A stretch of DNA of 32,110 nucleotides, from NCBI GenBank assembly GCA_012520915.1, contig JAAYNJ010000016.1, positions 1-32,110 of the forward strand. The letters run 5' to 3'. Within the stretch, counting starts at the first letter, position 1. Each line of letters starts with the position of its first letter. This document shows positions 22,411 to 30,772 of the stretch, piece by piece. This DNA comes from Oscillospiraceae bacterium. Lineage in GTDB: Bacteria; Bacillota; Clostridia; Oscillospirales; Ruminococcaceae. A model generated the notes under the pieces. It worked only from the letters and a program-made list of their open reading frames with translations. It searched no databases and had not been told where the DNA came from. Position numbers and translations under genes: made by a program.

Positions 22411-22845
22411 CCATTTGCGCTGTCTGTGGCTGTAAAACGCCTTTGCCCACAGCGCCACAAAGGGAGTCTTCCAACCCGCTTCGATCTCCACCTCGTCGGT
22501 ATAACGCGTTCTCTTTCCGTCAACCGACTCGAGATAAATCCGATGATCCCAAACGGGTATATGAGCATTATGTTCTTTGGTGCAGATGCCGGAGTCCCTA
22601 CAGCTGTACAGGACATTAATAGTATGGATGCCCAGCGGAATAAAACCGAAGAGGTAAAACCGAAAGTTAAATACCGAACCCTCAACCCACTTAACCTGTT
22701 TTTTATCAACGGGAATAAATCTCGCATACGGCGCGGCAATATATTGCAGCGTTTTAAGTTTTTGCAACCTGAAAAACACCTCTGATTTTTCCGCATCAAG
22801 CAGAGTCGTTTTGATTACTGTTCTTTTCCGTCTGCGACCTTTCAT
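22384..22845 (-). CDS. SRPBCC (START-like) family protein, function unknown
   Basis: A 153-residue protein without catalytic motifs that I can name. FRLQKLKTLQYIAAPYARFIP, FGFIPLGIHTINV, HIPVWDHRIYLES, TDEVEIEAGWKTPFVALWA and FYSHRQRKWKKLL give the strand-rich pattern with a long C-terminal helix that is seen in SRPBCC ligand-binding proteins; assignment is by pattern only. The ATG at 22845 has GAGGA upstream and overlaps the 3' end of the methyltransferase gene by 50 bases in another frame, so translation may be coupled. Confidence 0.6.
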   Translation of the reverse strand: MKGRRRKRTVIKTTLLDAEKSEVFFRLQKLKTLQYIAAPYARFIPVDKKQVKWVEGSVFNFRFYLFGFIPLGIHTINVLYSCRDSGICTKEHNAHIPVWDHRIYLESVDGKRTRYTDEVEIEAGWKTPFVALWAKAFYSHRQRKWKKLLSTSD

Positions 22846-23458
22846 CTGTATCCGTCCTCAGCGCCTTGTTCATCAAAAAATGTATCCACATTCCGCCCTC
22901 TTTGTATAAACAGGGCGTTCTTTTTATTTCAATAATCTGTAGTTCAGGGAGAAAGGAAACAAGTGTTCGCATATTCTGTTCCGTCATGTTCGTCATGTAT
23001 GAACCCAATTGCTCGCGGTACCCTTCTTCTTCGCCCTCCATAAAGCTTGCATAAAGATATCCACCGGGTTTAAGTGCAGCTGTAATGCGTGAAAACGCAT
23101 CCGGCATCGCAAAACTCGGTATGTGTAGAAGAGAACAACATGCCCAGACAGCATCATATAAAGCCAAATCCGTCAGCTGGTCGAAGCGGAGATTTCTAAC
23201 CGGGATACCTAGTTTTTCGGAGGCGATTCGGCAAAGGGATAGGGAAGCATCTAGAGCACTGATCTGAAAGCCAAGTTGTTGAAAAACCGCGCTGTAATGA
23301 CCGGTTCCGCAACCAAGGTCTAAAATATGATTGCCCCGCTCTAAATATGGCAAGAGGAATTCTTCCCACGAAGGATAGCGTTCTTCGGCGATTTCTTCGC
23401 TTTCATCCGCAATTCTATCATAATTGTCGATGGTTTTCTGACAGTACACCTGCTCCAT
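22796..23458 (-). CDS. Class I SAM-dependent methyltransferase
   Basis: A 220-residue Rossmann-fold methyltransferase: motif I ILDLGCGTGHYSAVF (~46-60), acidic residue in ISALDAS, motif with ALYDAVWACCSLLHIP and post-motif ALKPGGYLYASF. Substrate unknown; the short all-Rossmann architecture fits small-molecule methylation. AAAGGAGAGG lies upstream of the ATG. It overlaps the SRPBCC-like gene downstream. The charged C-terminal tail (~205-220) looks disordered. Confidence 0.85.
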   Translation of the reverse strand: MEQVYCQKTIDNYDRIADESEEIAEERYPSWEEFLLPYLERGNHILDLGCGTGHYSAVFQQLGFQISALDASLSLCRIASEKLGIPVRNLRFDQLTDLALYDAVWACCSLLHIPSFAMPDAFSRITAALKPGGYLYASFMEGEEEGYREQLGSYMTNMTEQNMRTLVSFLPELQIIEIKRTPCLYKEGGMWIHFLMNKALRTDTDERSQTEKNSNQNDSA

Positions 23459-23561
23459 TATAAATGACCTCTCCTTTTATGAAAGTGAACACAATTGCCG
23501 AATCCTAAAGTATACAAATAAAAAACGGGAAAGTCGGATGTTGTCTGATATATAAAACGAA

Positions 23562-24281
23562 TTAATTCTGTTCAGGAGTGGAAGCTTTTCGGCAGACGAA
23601 GCAGGCGATTCCCTTGACATTGCTAATATTTACATCGGCGTAGATGCTTTTAAGTCTGTTTTTCAGACTGTCCTTTGTTTCGTAGGGCGGGACGAAAAGC
23701 TTCATCGGCTGATAGATACTACGGATAATGCAATCGGTTCGTTTTCGCAAACCCTTTACATAGAAACATCCGCAGAATATACCGCCGTTTTTAAGCACGC
23801 GAAAAGTTTCTTTGTATGCCGCCTCCTTATCGGGAAAGGCATGAAAACCGTTGAGCGAAACCACCACATCAAAACTGCAATCCTCAAACGGCATATTGCC
23901 CACATCTCCTTGTTTAAAGACGATATTTTTGAGCCCCAGCCGTTTCGCTTTTGTCTCGGCTTGAGCCATCATGTCAGGTGAGTAGTCGACACAGGTGATT
24001 TTTGCAGCGGGAAGTGTCTGATAGACCGGCATGGTCAGAATACCTGTTCCGACAGGAACCTCCAGCAACCGTCCCGAAAACCTTTCGGGAATACCGGAAA
24101 GAGCCCGGGTTTGATATTCCGCACAATCATCCGCATTCATATCCCAAACCAGGCGGCTGACGACCCTGCCGAGAAAGGTGGAACAGGTTATCATACCGTC
24201 ATAAAAACCGTTGCTGCCGATATGCCGATAGGCGTTGCGGATGCTGTCTTTTCGTTCGACCATAGTTATACTATCTTTCAT
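23562..24281 (-). CDS. Class I SAM-dependent methyltransferase, UbiE-like
   Basis: A 239-residue methyltransferase: motif I LLEVPVGTGILTMPV, acidic residue in ITCVDYSPDMM, motif II FKQGDVGNMPFEDCSFDVVVSLNGFHAF, and VLKNGGIFCGCFYV. The UbiE/COQ5-like order is clear, but motif I has Pro-Val instead of the usual Gly-Cys/Ala. It lies 30 bp after the copper chaperone gene on the same strand and could be the last gene of the cop unit; no substrate is implied. Cys residues near the C-terminus (ACFVCRK) are noticeable but not a known site. Confidence 0.82.
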   Translation of the reverse strand: MKDSITMVERKDSIRNAYRHIGSNGFYDGMITCSTFLGRVVSRLVWDMNADDCAEYQTRALSGIPERFSGRLLEVPVGTGILTMPVYQTLPAAKITCVDYSPDMMAQAETKAKRLGLKNIVFKQGDVGNMPFEDCSFDVVVSLNGFHAFPDKEAAYKETFRVLKNGGIFCGCFYVKGLRKRTDCIIRSIYQPMKLFVPPYETKDSLKNRLKSIYADVNISNVKGIACFVCRKASTPEQN

Positions 24282-24311
24282 TTCAGAAACCTGCAGAGTT
24301 TGTCATAGAAA

Positions 24312-24500
24312 TTATTCTAAAACTGCATCGAATCCGAGATCGTCGAGCAGCTCTATCGCCAAATTCACTTTGCCGTCGTCCACCCGGACTATTCGATTCT
24401 CCAAGCTTATCTCGAAACCGATTTTCTCGGTTTTGAAAGCCGAACTTATCCTGTTTACGCAGTTAATGCAGTGCATTTGTTCTACCTTTAGTGTCTTCAT
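24312..24500 (-). CDS. copZ: Heavy-metal-associated (CopZ-like) copper chaperone
   Basis: A 62-residue HMA domain protein with the metal site MHCINC (Cys pair CxxC) after the first strand and the ferredoxin-like beta-alpha-beta-beta-alpha-beta order. It binds Cu+ and hands it to CopA. It is slightly shorter than most CopZ proteins (~68). AGGAG lies upstream. It follows copA by 98 bp on the same strand. Confidence 0.85.
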   Translation of the reverse strand: MKTLKVEQMHCINCVNRISSAFKTEKIGFEISLENRIVRVDDGKVNLAIELLDDLGFDAVLE

Positions 24501-24598
24501 ATAGGTTTTCTCCTACCAGTTTGTATTTATCCAAAAATTTGATTGAGGTTAAATATATTGTCGCTAAAGAAATTTTTATACCTTAGATTCTAAAGCGG

Positions 24599-26854
24599 TT
24601 ATATTTTTTTTGTTTTCAGTCTCAATGCATTGCTGACGACGAATAGGGAACTGAGGCTCATTGCAAGCCCTCCGAACATGGGAGAGAGCAAAATATTAAA
24701 AGAAGGATATAGCAGACCTGCCGCAATCGGTATGCCCAATGTGTTGTAGAAAAATGCCCAAAAGAGATTCTGCTTTATATTTTTTATGGTGAGGCGGCTT
24801 AATTTTATCGCCTTCGCCACATCGGAAAGATCCGATTTCATAAGTACGATGTCCGCGGAATCTATCGCTATATCGCTTCCGCTCCCTATGGCACAACCTA
24901 CATCTGCCTGAACGAGAGCGGGCGCGTCGTTTATTCCGTCGCCGACCATCATTACGATTTCTCCGGACTGTTGATATCGTTTTACGACATACGCCTTTTC
25001 GGTAGGCAACACCTCTGCAACAATTTCGTCCACTCCAGCGGCTTTTCCGATGTGTTCCGCAGCAGCGCGGTTGTCGCCGGTAAGCAGAACCGTTTTAACT
25101 CTCATAGACCTGAGTTTTTCTATCGACGATTTGGAGGTTCCGCGAAGTCTGTCGGAGACTCCGATTATTCCCAGAATTTTGCTGTCCGCTGCAATACAGA
25201 TTATGCTTTTGCCCATGGACTGAAGCGATTCTACTTCTCTTTTGTATTTCAATATCTCGACGCCCATCTCCTCCATGAACGCCGTATTTCCGACCAAAAG
25301 ACGACGCATTTGCGCATCAAAACCCGAAAGACCACGACCGCCCACATTCTCGAAGTCGGTAATCGGTATCGCTTCGAAGATTCCCATTTCCTCTGCCTTG
25401 ATACATACCGCTTTTGCGAGAGGGTGTTCGGAGAGTCTTTCGAGAGCATATGCCGTCTTCATCATCAACTGTTCGTTTTCCGCCAGTATATCGGTTACCG
25501 CGGGTCTTCCTTCGGTTACGGTGCCGGTCTTGTCGAGAATGACCACCCCCGCTTTATGTGTTGTTTCTAAAGCCTCTCCGCTGCGTATGAGTATGCCTTG
25601 AGATGCGCCAAGTCCCGTGCCGACTATTACAGCCATGGGGGTTGCGAGCCCCATGGCACAGGGACAGGCGATTACGAGAACGGAGGTGAATATTCTGATA
25701 GCGAATGCAAAATCCTTTCCGGCAAAAAGCCATACGACAGCAGCAATGATAGCTATCGCTATAACTATCGGTACAAACACTCCCGACACTTTGTCTGCGA
25801 CTTTTGATATGGGCGCTTTTTTGCCCTGCGCGTCTTCTACAAACCTTATTATCTGCGAAAGCGTGGTATCCTCGCCTATGCGTGTAACCCTAACATACAA
25901 CACACCGTCGACATTTACGCTGCCCCCGATAACCGTGCTGCCTTCGCTCTTGCTTACAGGCAAACTCTCCCCTGTGAGCATAGCCTCGTTGACGCTTCCG
26001 ACGCCCGAAATGACAATGCCGTCAAGCGGAATGCGGGCTCCGGGCTTTACGAGCACCGTTTCACCGACTTTCACGGTTTCAGAAGGAACCTCTATCTGCT
26101 CCTTCCCGTCTTCATCTACTAAAATCGACGTTTCAGGAGCTAACTCCATTAGTTTTATTATCGCCCCTTTGGTCTTTTCGCTGCTCTTTGCCTCCATGTA
26201 TTTGCCTGCGGAAACCAGCGCCACCACGACGGAGGCGGATTCATAATAGAGGTTGTGAACAAGATGGGGATTATCGGTAATAAGAAAAGTGGTTACCAGG
26301 CTGTATATGAAGGAAGCGGTTGCGCTAAGGGCGACAAGTGTATCCATGTTAGGATTGCGGTTTAAAAGGGAAGAAAAGCCGCGTGTGAAAAACTTCCTTC
26401 CAAGGAACAGTACCGGAACACTCAGCGCCAGCTGAAGAATTGCCATATTAACGGGGTGGGTTTTCGGGGAGATTATATCCGGAAGAGGGAAGTTCGGTAC
26501 AATCATATGTCCCATGGATATTACAAGCAATAGTCCGGCAAAGATAACCGAAACTGTAAGCGACCTCTTTTCCCGAGTAAGACCATCTTCCGCTTCGGAA
26601 GAGATGCCGGATGCCAGGGATGCAAAAGGCTTTTCTTCATCTCTTCGGATGGTTGCGGAAAAGCCCGCCCTCTCTATCTTTGCTATTATATCTTCAGCTT
26701 TGGTCTTTTCTTCGTCATAAATTATTGTGAGTCGGTTCAACGGCAGGTTTACGTCGCTGCTCTCGACTCCCGGCAGTTTTCGGGTAACCCTCTCCACCGC
26801 GCTTGAACAGGCCGCACAGTGCATACCGCCGATATCGTAAACTTCTTTTGTCAT
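24599..26854 (-). CDS. copA: Copper-exporting P1B-type ATPase
   Basis: A 751-residue P1B-1 ATPase with one N-terminal HMA domain (MHCAAC, ~11-16), eight membrane segments, the TM6 site ACPCAMGLATP (CPC), the TGES-type actuator loop (MLTGESLPV), phosphorylation site DKTGTVTEG, the SEHPLAKAV HP motif, TGDN and MVGDGINDAPAL, all intact. TM7/TM8 marks such as the Asn/Tyr in FFYNTLGIPIAAG and the Met/Ser in MFGGLAMSLSS fit Cu+ specificity. It pumps Cu+ out of the cytoplasm. The start at 26854 follows AAGGTGT; an ATG 39 bases upstream has no ribosome binding site. The promoter has a 19-bp spacer (see below). Confidence 0.96.
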   Translation of the reverse strand: MTKEVYDIGGMHCAACSSAVERVTRKLPGVESSDVNLPLNRLTIIYDEEKTKAEDIIAKIERAGFSATIRRDEEKPFASLASGISSEAEDGLTREKRSLTVSVIFAGLLLVISMGHMIVPNFPLPDIISPKTHPVNMAILQLALSVPVLFLGRKFFTRGFSSLLNRNPNMDTLVALSATASFIYSLVTTFLITDNPHLVHNLYYESASVVVALVSAGKYMEAKSSEKTKGAIIKLMELAPETSILVDEDGKEQIEVPSETVKVGETVLVKPGARIPLDGIVISGVGSVNEAMLTGESLPVSKSEGSTVIGGSVNVDGVLYVRVTRIGEDTTLSQIIRFVEDAQGKKAPISKVADKVSGVFVPIVIAIAIIAAVVWLFAGKDFAFAIRIFTSVLVIACPCAMGLATPMAVIVGTGLGASQGILIRSGEALETTHKAGVVILDKTGTVTEGRPAVTDILAENEQLMMKTAYALERLSEHPLAKAVCIKAEEMGIFEAIPITDFENVGGRGLSGFDAQMRRLLVGNTAFMEEMGVEILKYKREVESLQSMGKSIICIAADSKILGIIGVSDRLRGTSKSSIEKLRSMRVKTVLLTGDNRAAAEHIGKAAGVDEIVAEVLPTEKAYVVKRYQQSGEIVMMVGDGINDAPALVQADVGCAIGSGSDIAIDSADIVLMKSDLSDVAKAIKLSRLTIKNIKQNLFWAFFYNTLGIPIAAGLLYPSFNILLSPMFGGLAMSLSSLFVVSNALRLKTKKI

Positions 26855-26875
26855 TAATTTACACCTTAACAGAAT

Positions 26876-26906
26876 AGAATAAGGATATGCCATACTGTGT
26901 TGGCAA
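26876..26906 (-). promoter_or_regulatory. Candidate copA promoter with long spacer and internal inverted repeat
   Basis: On the minus strand TTGCCA (26901-26906), a 19-bp spacer and TATTCT (26876-26881). The spacer region holds TGCCA-N8-TGGCA (26888-26905). A 19-bp spacer with a central dyad is the layout of MerR-family (CueR-like) activated promoters, but no MerR-type gene is in the window. Confidence 0.45.
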
Positions 26907-27037
26907 GGACTGATAGTTCGTTATTCCAACCATTCCGAGAGCAAACTCAAACATTTTTAATGTCAAGGTTATTATTCGATGCTCCCTTCGTCTTTATATT
27001 ATCCCGACCTTGAATAAAGGTTGTATTCACTGCAATA

Positions 27038-27823
27038 TCATTTTTTTCCGTAAAGGATTGCCGAATGGCGGAGGTTGTACATTGAGGCTTCTTTTTTTGT
27101 CATAAAAATGCCGTTCGTAGTGTCCACAAGTTTGACATTCTCATAACCCATTTTTTTCAATCTCTCTATAAAAACCGGCATATTTCCGTACTTGCTTTCG
27201 GAAAAAATATCGTGAATTGCAAAACGCCCGCCCTTCTTTAACAGCCTAAGGGTTTCCATAAGAAGATCATCTCTGTTTATGCCGATGATGTTGTGATAAA
27301 CATAGTTGCTGGTTACGGCATCGAATACTTCATCGGGAAAATCCAGCTTGACGGCATCGCCGCTTATAAACTCCGTGTTTTGAACGCCTTCCGCTTTCGC
27401 ATTGTTTTCACAAAGGTTTTTAGAGAAGGAAGCGTATTCCCTGCCCCAGCGATCTATGCCGATGACTTTAGCCGTCGGATTTCTTTTTGCCAAAGCTATG
27501 GTTAAAGCGCCGCTGCCGCATCCTACATCCAGCACAAGACCGTTCTCCGGAATATCAATACAGCCTGCGAGTCCGTCAACAATTTGTTTTGAGAGTTTGC
27601 GGTTGCCGTTATAGGAAAACGCACGGTACATTCTGAACATATGAAGGAAAATCGCCGTTAACAGAATCGCAACGGCAAGAGACAAAACAGCCGACAGAAC
27701 TTTTGTATTACTGTCAATCGTCGCACACAGCAGGAGAATCGTTATCGAATATAACAGAAGTGCAAAAAGTCCCAACAAATACAGCAGACCTTTAGGTACC
27801 CAGTTTTTATAATCAGCTTTCAT
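27038..27823 (-). CDS. Membrane-anchored class I SAM-dependent methyltransferase
   Basis: A 261-residue protein. Two hydrophobic segments in the first ~65 residues (LLYLLGLFALLLYSITILLL; the second around LSLAVAILLTAIFLHMF) anchor a methyltransferase domain: motif I LVLDVGCGSGALTIAL, IGIDRWGREY, FISGDAVKLDFPDEVFDAV and LLKKGGRFAIHDIF. AAGGAA precedes the ATG. It lies 106 bp behind the feoC-like gene on the same strand and may be the last gene of the second feo operon, since no terminator is visible between them. Substrate unknown; a lipid or quinone is possible given the anchor, but this is a guess. Confidence 0.83.
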   Translation of the reverse strand: MKADYKNWVPKGLLYLLGLFALLLYSITILLLCATIDSNTKVLSAVLSLAVAILLTAIFLHMFRMYRAFSYNGNRKLSKQIVDGLAGCIDIPENGLVLDVGCGSGALTIALAKRNPTAKVIGIDRWGREYASFSKNLCENNAKAEGVQNTEFISGDAVKLDFPDEVFDAVTSNYVYHNIIGINRDDLLMETLRLLKKGGRFAIHDIFSESKYGNMPVFIERLKKMGYENVKLVDTTNGIFMTKKEASMYNLRHSAILYGKK

Positions 27824-27929
27824 TTTTTTCCTTACATTATTAAATACAATCCGATTTTTTCTACTGTTTTAAAAACCGTCTTTACATCGGATTTATTGAT
27901 TGCGACTTGTTCATTTAAAATAATAGATA

Positions 27930-28199
27930 TCAGTTAAGCTTTTTGTTTAACTCCCAAATTTTTGGGACGTTTTTGCCGGATTGACTTTTATCACACCCTT
28001 TACAGCCCGAGCAATGACTGCAGCCGTTTGAGCCGCAGAGCTCTTCGGCGTTGTATATAACCCTCGACAGCATCTTTTTTCTGGAAAGATACTCGATAAA
28101 TGCCTCCGCGGTTTCAGGTGAAATTCCCAACAGCTCGGATATTTCAAACAGAGAGCGGCTTTTTCCGTTATTCATCAACCGTATAAATTTTGTGAACAT
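27930..28199 (-). CDS. feoC: FeoC-like winged-helix protein with Cys cluster
   Basis: An 89-residue protein: a short helix-turn-helix part (SRSLFEISELLGISPETAEAFI, ~13-35, and LSRKKMLSRVIY) and a Cys-rich stretch, six Cys in CGSNGCSHCSGCKGC and one before it near 50-68. This is the layout of FeoC-like proteins, small winged-helix partners of FeoB whose Cys can hold an Fe-S cluster. The start at 28199 has AGGGGAC upstream; a longer reading from 28301 lies inside feoB. It follows feoB by 14 bp, as feoC does in enterobacteria. Confidence 0.8.
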   Translation of the reverse strand: MFTKFIRLMNNGKSRSLFEISELLGISPETAEAFIEYLSRKKMLSRVIYNAEELCGSNGCSHCSGCKGCDKSQSGKNVPKIWELNKKLN

Positions 28200-28213
28200 A
28201 ATTCGTCCCCTGT

Positions 28214-30253
28214 CTAAAAAATCAGACTTGCAATGTGATAAGCGAGAAAAGCAAGTATCAAAGAAGTGGCAAAATAGTATCCCAAAATGCGCAAAGTCCA
28301 CTTCAACGACCGTGTTTCCTGATAGGTTGAAGTAATTGCCATGAGACAGGGAGCATTGAAGGTTACCGCAAAGATGAAGGCGAGAGCTGTCGGAGGGGTA
28401 AGCGATGTGAGCAACACGCTGCTGAGGCCGGCGGCCATCTCTCCTCCGGAACCTACTGTCGCGGAGAACAGGGTTCCGGCGCCCAAATACAACGTACCTA
28501 AAACACCCAAAGCCGCCTCTTTACTGAGCATGGAGGCAAGGTAGGCGAGGAAGGTCTGCCAGGTAAAGCCGAATATTATTGTTGCCGGCTCAATAGCACG
28601 ACCGAAACGGTAAAGCAGCGTTTTGTCGGGACTTCCAGATGCACTATATGTGAGAAGCCAGAAAACTGTTGAAACAATTAAGATAACCTTGAGCGCTCTG
28701 GATAAAATATCCCAAGTTCTAACAAAAATAGAGCGAAACAAAGCCTTCCATCTCGGTTTGTGATAGGGAGGCAGTTCCATAATCAGTCCCGCGCGGTCTT
28801 CGTCTCGGATTAATTTTGAACCGAAAACTTTTGCGGTTATCATCATGTGAATGCCTGCAACGAGAAAGATGGCTACGATAATCAACGGAGCCCACGCTCC
28901 GAAAAACAGAGAAGAGAGCACAGGTACAATAGCCCAGGTTGCGGCGCAGGGAACGACCCATGCCAGCGCGATGGTGAGAACACGCTGCGCCCAGGAATCA
29001 ATGACCCGCGTGCCTGCTGCACCGCCGATGGTACAACCGAAGCTGACAACGAGAGGCATGACCGCCTTGCCCTGCAACCCCAATTTTGCCATAGTACCGT
29101 CAAAGACATAGGAGACGCGTGCCATATAGCCTATTTCCTCCAAAAACCCGAAAACGAGGTTGACGCCGAAGACAAAGCCAATCATAGCTACAGCAAAATA
29201 AAGAGTATTTAAAATAACATGGTTGATAAAGTCAGTTAGCATCTGCGGTGCGCTAATTGCGGACAATGCGTTTGCAATCGGTTCCCCCAATTTAGGTATA
29301 AGTCCCCCGGCAAACATAATCGGCGCAGCGGGGATGAAGGAGGCAACAAGCCCCAGAAGAATAATCAGAATGGCAAGCGGCTTTCCGAATCTTCGATGAG
29401 TTGCCAAACGGTCGAACTTGGAAAGAAGCGGTCTTTCCTGTTTTTTGACAAATGTATCGGAAAGCAGTTCGTCAACCCATTTAAATTTACACCCGCCCGT
29501 GTGCAAAGCGCCGTTTTTAATAGAGGATAGAATCGACTGTATTTGCCGGTAGTTATCCTCCGACAATGTGCTTTTTATTTTTTCCAAAATTGCGATATCA
29601 CCTTCGATTAGCTTTATAGCAAGCCAATGAGCGGAGTAGCTTTCGAGTCCTTCGTTGGGCAACAGCTCGAGGAGCTTTTCGAAAACTCCGTTTTCGATAG
29701 TATGAAAGTTTTCCAACAGAGAGTCGGCATTTACTAATTTTTTTTCATCTAACGCGCGCTCGACGGCAGCATAAAAAACGTCGTACTTTTTGCGGTCGGC
29801 AGCAACAAAAGGAACTATCGGAATTCCCAACTTTTTCTCGAGTTTTTCCGCATCGACGGATTTTCCCTGCGATTCGGCTATATCCATGAGATTCAACAAA
29901 AGTATTGCGGGACATTCCATGCCGGCATAATCGGCGAGCATGAAAAGGCTTCTTGACAGCTGGGAAGAGTCGGCAAGAATACAGACGACATCGGCTTGAC
30001 CGGAGGCGATATAGTCCCGGGTGATTATCTCCTCTTCGGAATTTGCGGAAAGGCTATAGCTGCCGGGCAGATCGACGACGCGATAGCGCAGACCGTTCCT
30101 GTCATAATGTCCTTCCTTTTTTTCAACGGTTTTTCCCGGCCAGTTGCCGACCCGTTGACGAGCGCCGGTCAGACCGTTAAAAAGTGTGGACTTTCCGGAG
30201 TTCGGTTGACCCAGAAGGGCAATCGTCGGTTGATTTGTTAATGTTGCAGTCAT
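28214..30253 (-). CDS. feoB: FeoB-type ferrous iron (or Mn) transporter, short divergent form
   Basis: A 679-residue FeoB: G domain with G1 GQPNSGKST, G3 DLPGSYS, G4 NLMD; helical GDI domain; then two Gate repeats. The Gate motifs differ from FeoB1: FGCTIGGAAGTRV (~402) and VVPCAATWAIVP (~434) against GCSVPGIMASRT and PCGAKVPF. The Pro of the first motif and the CxxK/R of the second are missing, and there is no acidic insert. Paralogous FeoB proteins with changed gates can carry Mn2+ (Porphyromonas FeoB2), so the cargo is open. The start has a perfect GGAGGTGAT and overlaps feoA as ATGA. The tandem iron boxes upstream argue for iron control. Confidence 0.93.
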   Translation of the reverse strand: MTATLTNQPTIALLGQPNSGKSTLFNGLTGARQRVGNWPGKTVEKKEGHYDRNGLRYRVVDLPGSYSLSANSEEEIITRDYIASGQADVVCILADSSQLSRSLFMLADYAGMECPAILLLNLMDIAESQGKSVDAEKLEKKLGIPIVPFVAADRKKYDVFYAAVERALDEKKLVNADSLLENFHTIENGVFEKLLELLPNEGLESYSAHWLAIKLIEGDIAILEKIKSTLSEDNYRQIQSILSSIKNGALHTGGCKFKWVDELLSDTFVKKQERPLLSKFDRLATHRRFGKPLAILIILLGLVASFIPAAPIMFAGGLIPKLGEPIANALSAISAPQMLTDFINHVILNTLYFAVAMIGFVFGVNLVFGFLEEIGYMARVSYVFDGTMAKLGLQGKAVMPLVVSFGCTIGGAAGTRVIDSWAQRVLTIALAWVVPCAATWAIVPVLSSLFFGAWAPLIIVAIFLVAGIHMMITAKVFGSKLIRDEDRAGLIMELPPYHKPRWKALFRSIFVRTWDILSRALKVILIVSTVFWLLTYSASGSPDKTLLYRFGRAIEPATIIFGFTWQTFLAYLASMLSKEAALGVLGTLYLGAGTLFSATVGSGGEMAAGLSSVLLTSLTPPTALAFIFAVTFNAPCLMAITSTYQETRSLKWTLRILGYYFATSLILAFLAYHIASLIF

Positions 30254-30477
30254 GCTATCACCTCCACCAAAACATTCTCACTCTCTTTCCTGTTGAGAGC
30301 GACCACGGTATCCCGCCCATAAAAGAGCAGAGGAAGCTTCTTCTCGTTATAGAGCATTTTTATCTCGCAACCGATTGTCAAACCGATAGAGGTAATGCGG
30401 CTTAAAAATCGATTGTCGCCTTTAACTTCCGAAACAACTACCTTCTGTCCGGCTTTTATTTTACTGAGCTCAATCAC
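30250..30477 (-). CDS. feoA: FeoA of the second feo operon
   Basis: A 75-residue single FeoA domain (LSKIKAGQKVVVSEV, RITSIGLTIGCEIKML, YGRDTVVALNRKESENVLVE). The start codon is GTG at 30477, with GGGAGGA six bases before it. It overlaps feoB by four bases. First gene after the tandem iron-box promoter. Confidence 0.9.
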   Translation of the reverse strand: MIELSKIKAGQKVVVSEVKGDNRFLSRITSIGLTIGCEIKMLYNEKKLPLLFYGRDTVVALNRKESENVLVEVIA

Positions 30478-30553
30478 GTCTTATCCTCCCTATTAATATT
30501 TTATAGTAAACAGAGTCAAGAAAAGGAGACAGGAATTATGTTATCCTGACTAA

Positions 30554-30611
30554 GTTAGCAAAGGCTAACCTTTGATTAGTTTAGTCTAACTCTTTTTTGT
30601 TAAAATATCAA
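30554..30611 (-). promoter_or_regulatory. Promoter of feo operon 2 with tandem iron boxes (sites S7, S8)
   Basis: On the minus strand TTGATA (30606-30611), a 17-bp spacer and TAGACT (30583-30588). Site S8, ATTAGT-TTAG-TCTAAC (30575-30590), covers the -10; site S7, GTTAGC-AAAG-GCTAAC (30554-30569), lies after it. The offset is 21 bp and the order is the same as at S4/S5. The leader to feoA is about 100 bases. Confidence 0.8.
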
Positions 30612-30678
30612 GATTTCGGAAAATTATATGGTTTAATTTTAAATTTGCTTTCGAAGCGTAAAAGAGAACAAAGAAATA

Positions 30679-30702
30679 GCATCATCAAAAATGCGATGAT
30701 GC
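30679..30702 (-). terminator. Weak terminator after the anti-sigma gene
   Basis: An 8-bp perfect stem GCATCATC/GATGATGC with an 8-nt loop; on the minus strand TATTTCTTTG follows. The rest of the gap up to the second feo promoter (30703-30772 and 30612-30678) shows nothing else. Confidence 0.4.
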
Positions 30703-30772
30703 CGGTTTGGCGATATTCAGCTTCTTCTGTTTTTGGGAGTGTTCAGAGGGATTTTAAAACGGATAAATTCCG

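Noticed and set aside
24971-26246. Long plus-strand readings of 199 and 209 codons
   Set aside because: They lie antisense to the fully conserved copA, have no ribosome binding sites and show no family motifs.
28847-29212. 121-codon plus-strand reading
   Set aside because: Antisense to the membrane part of feoB2; no ribosome binding site.
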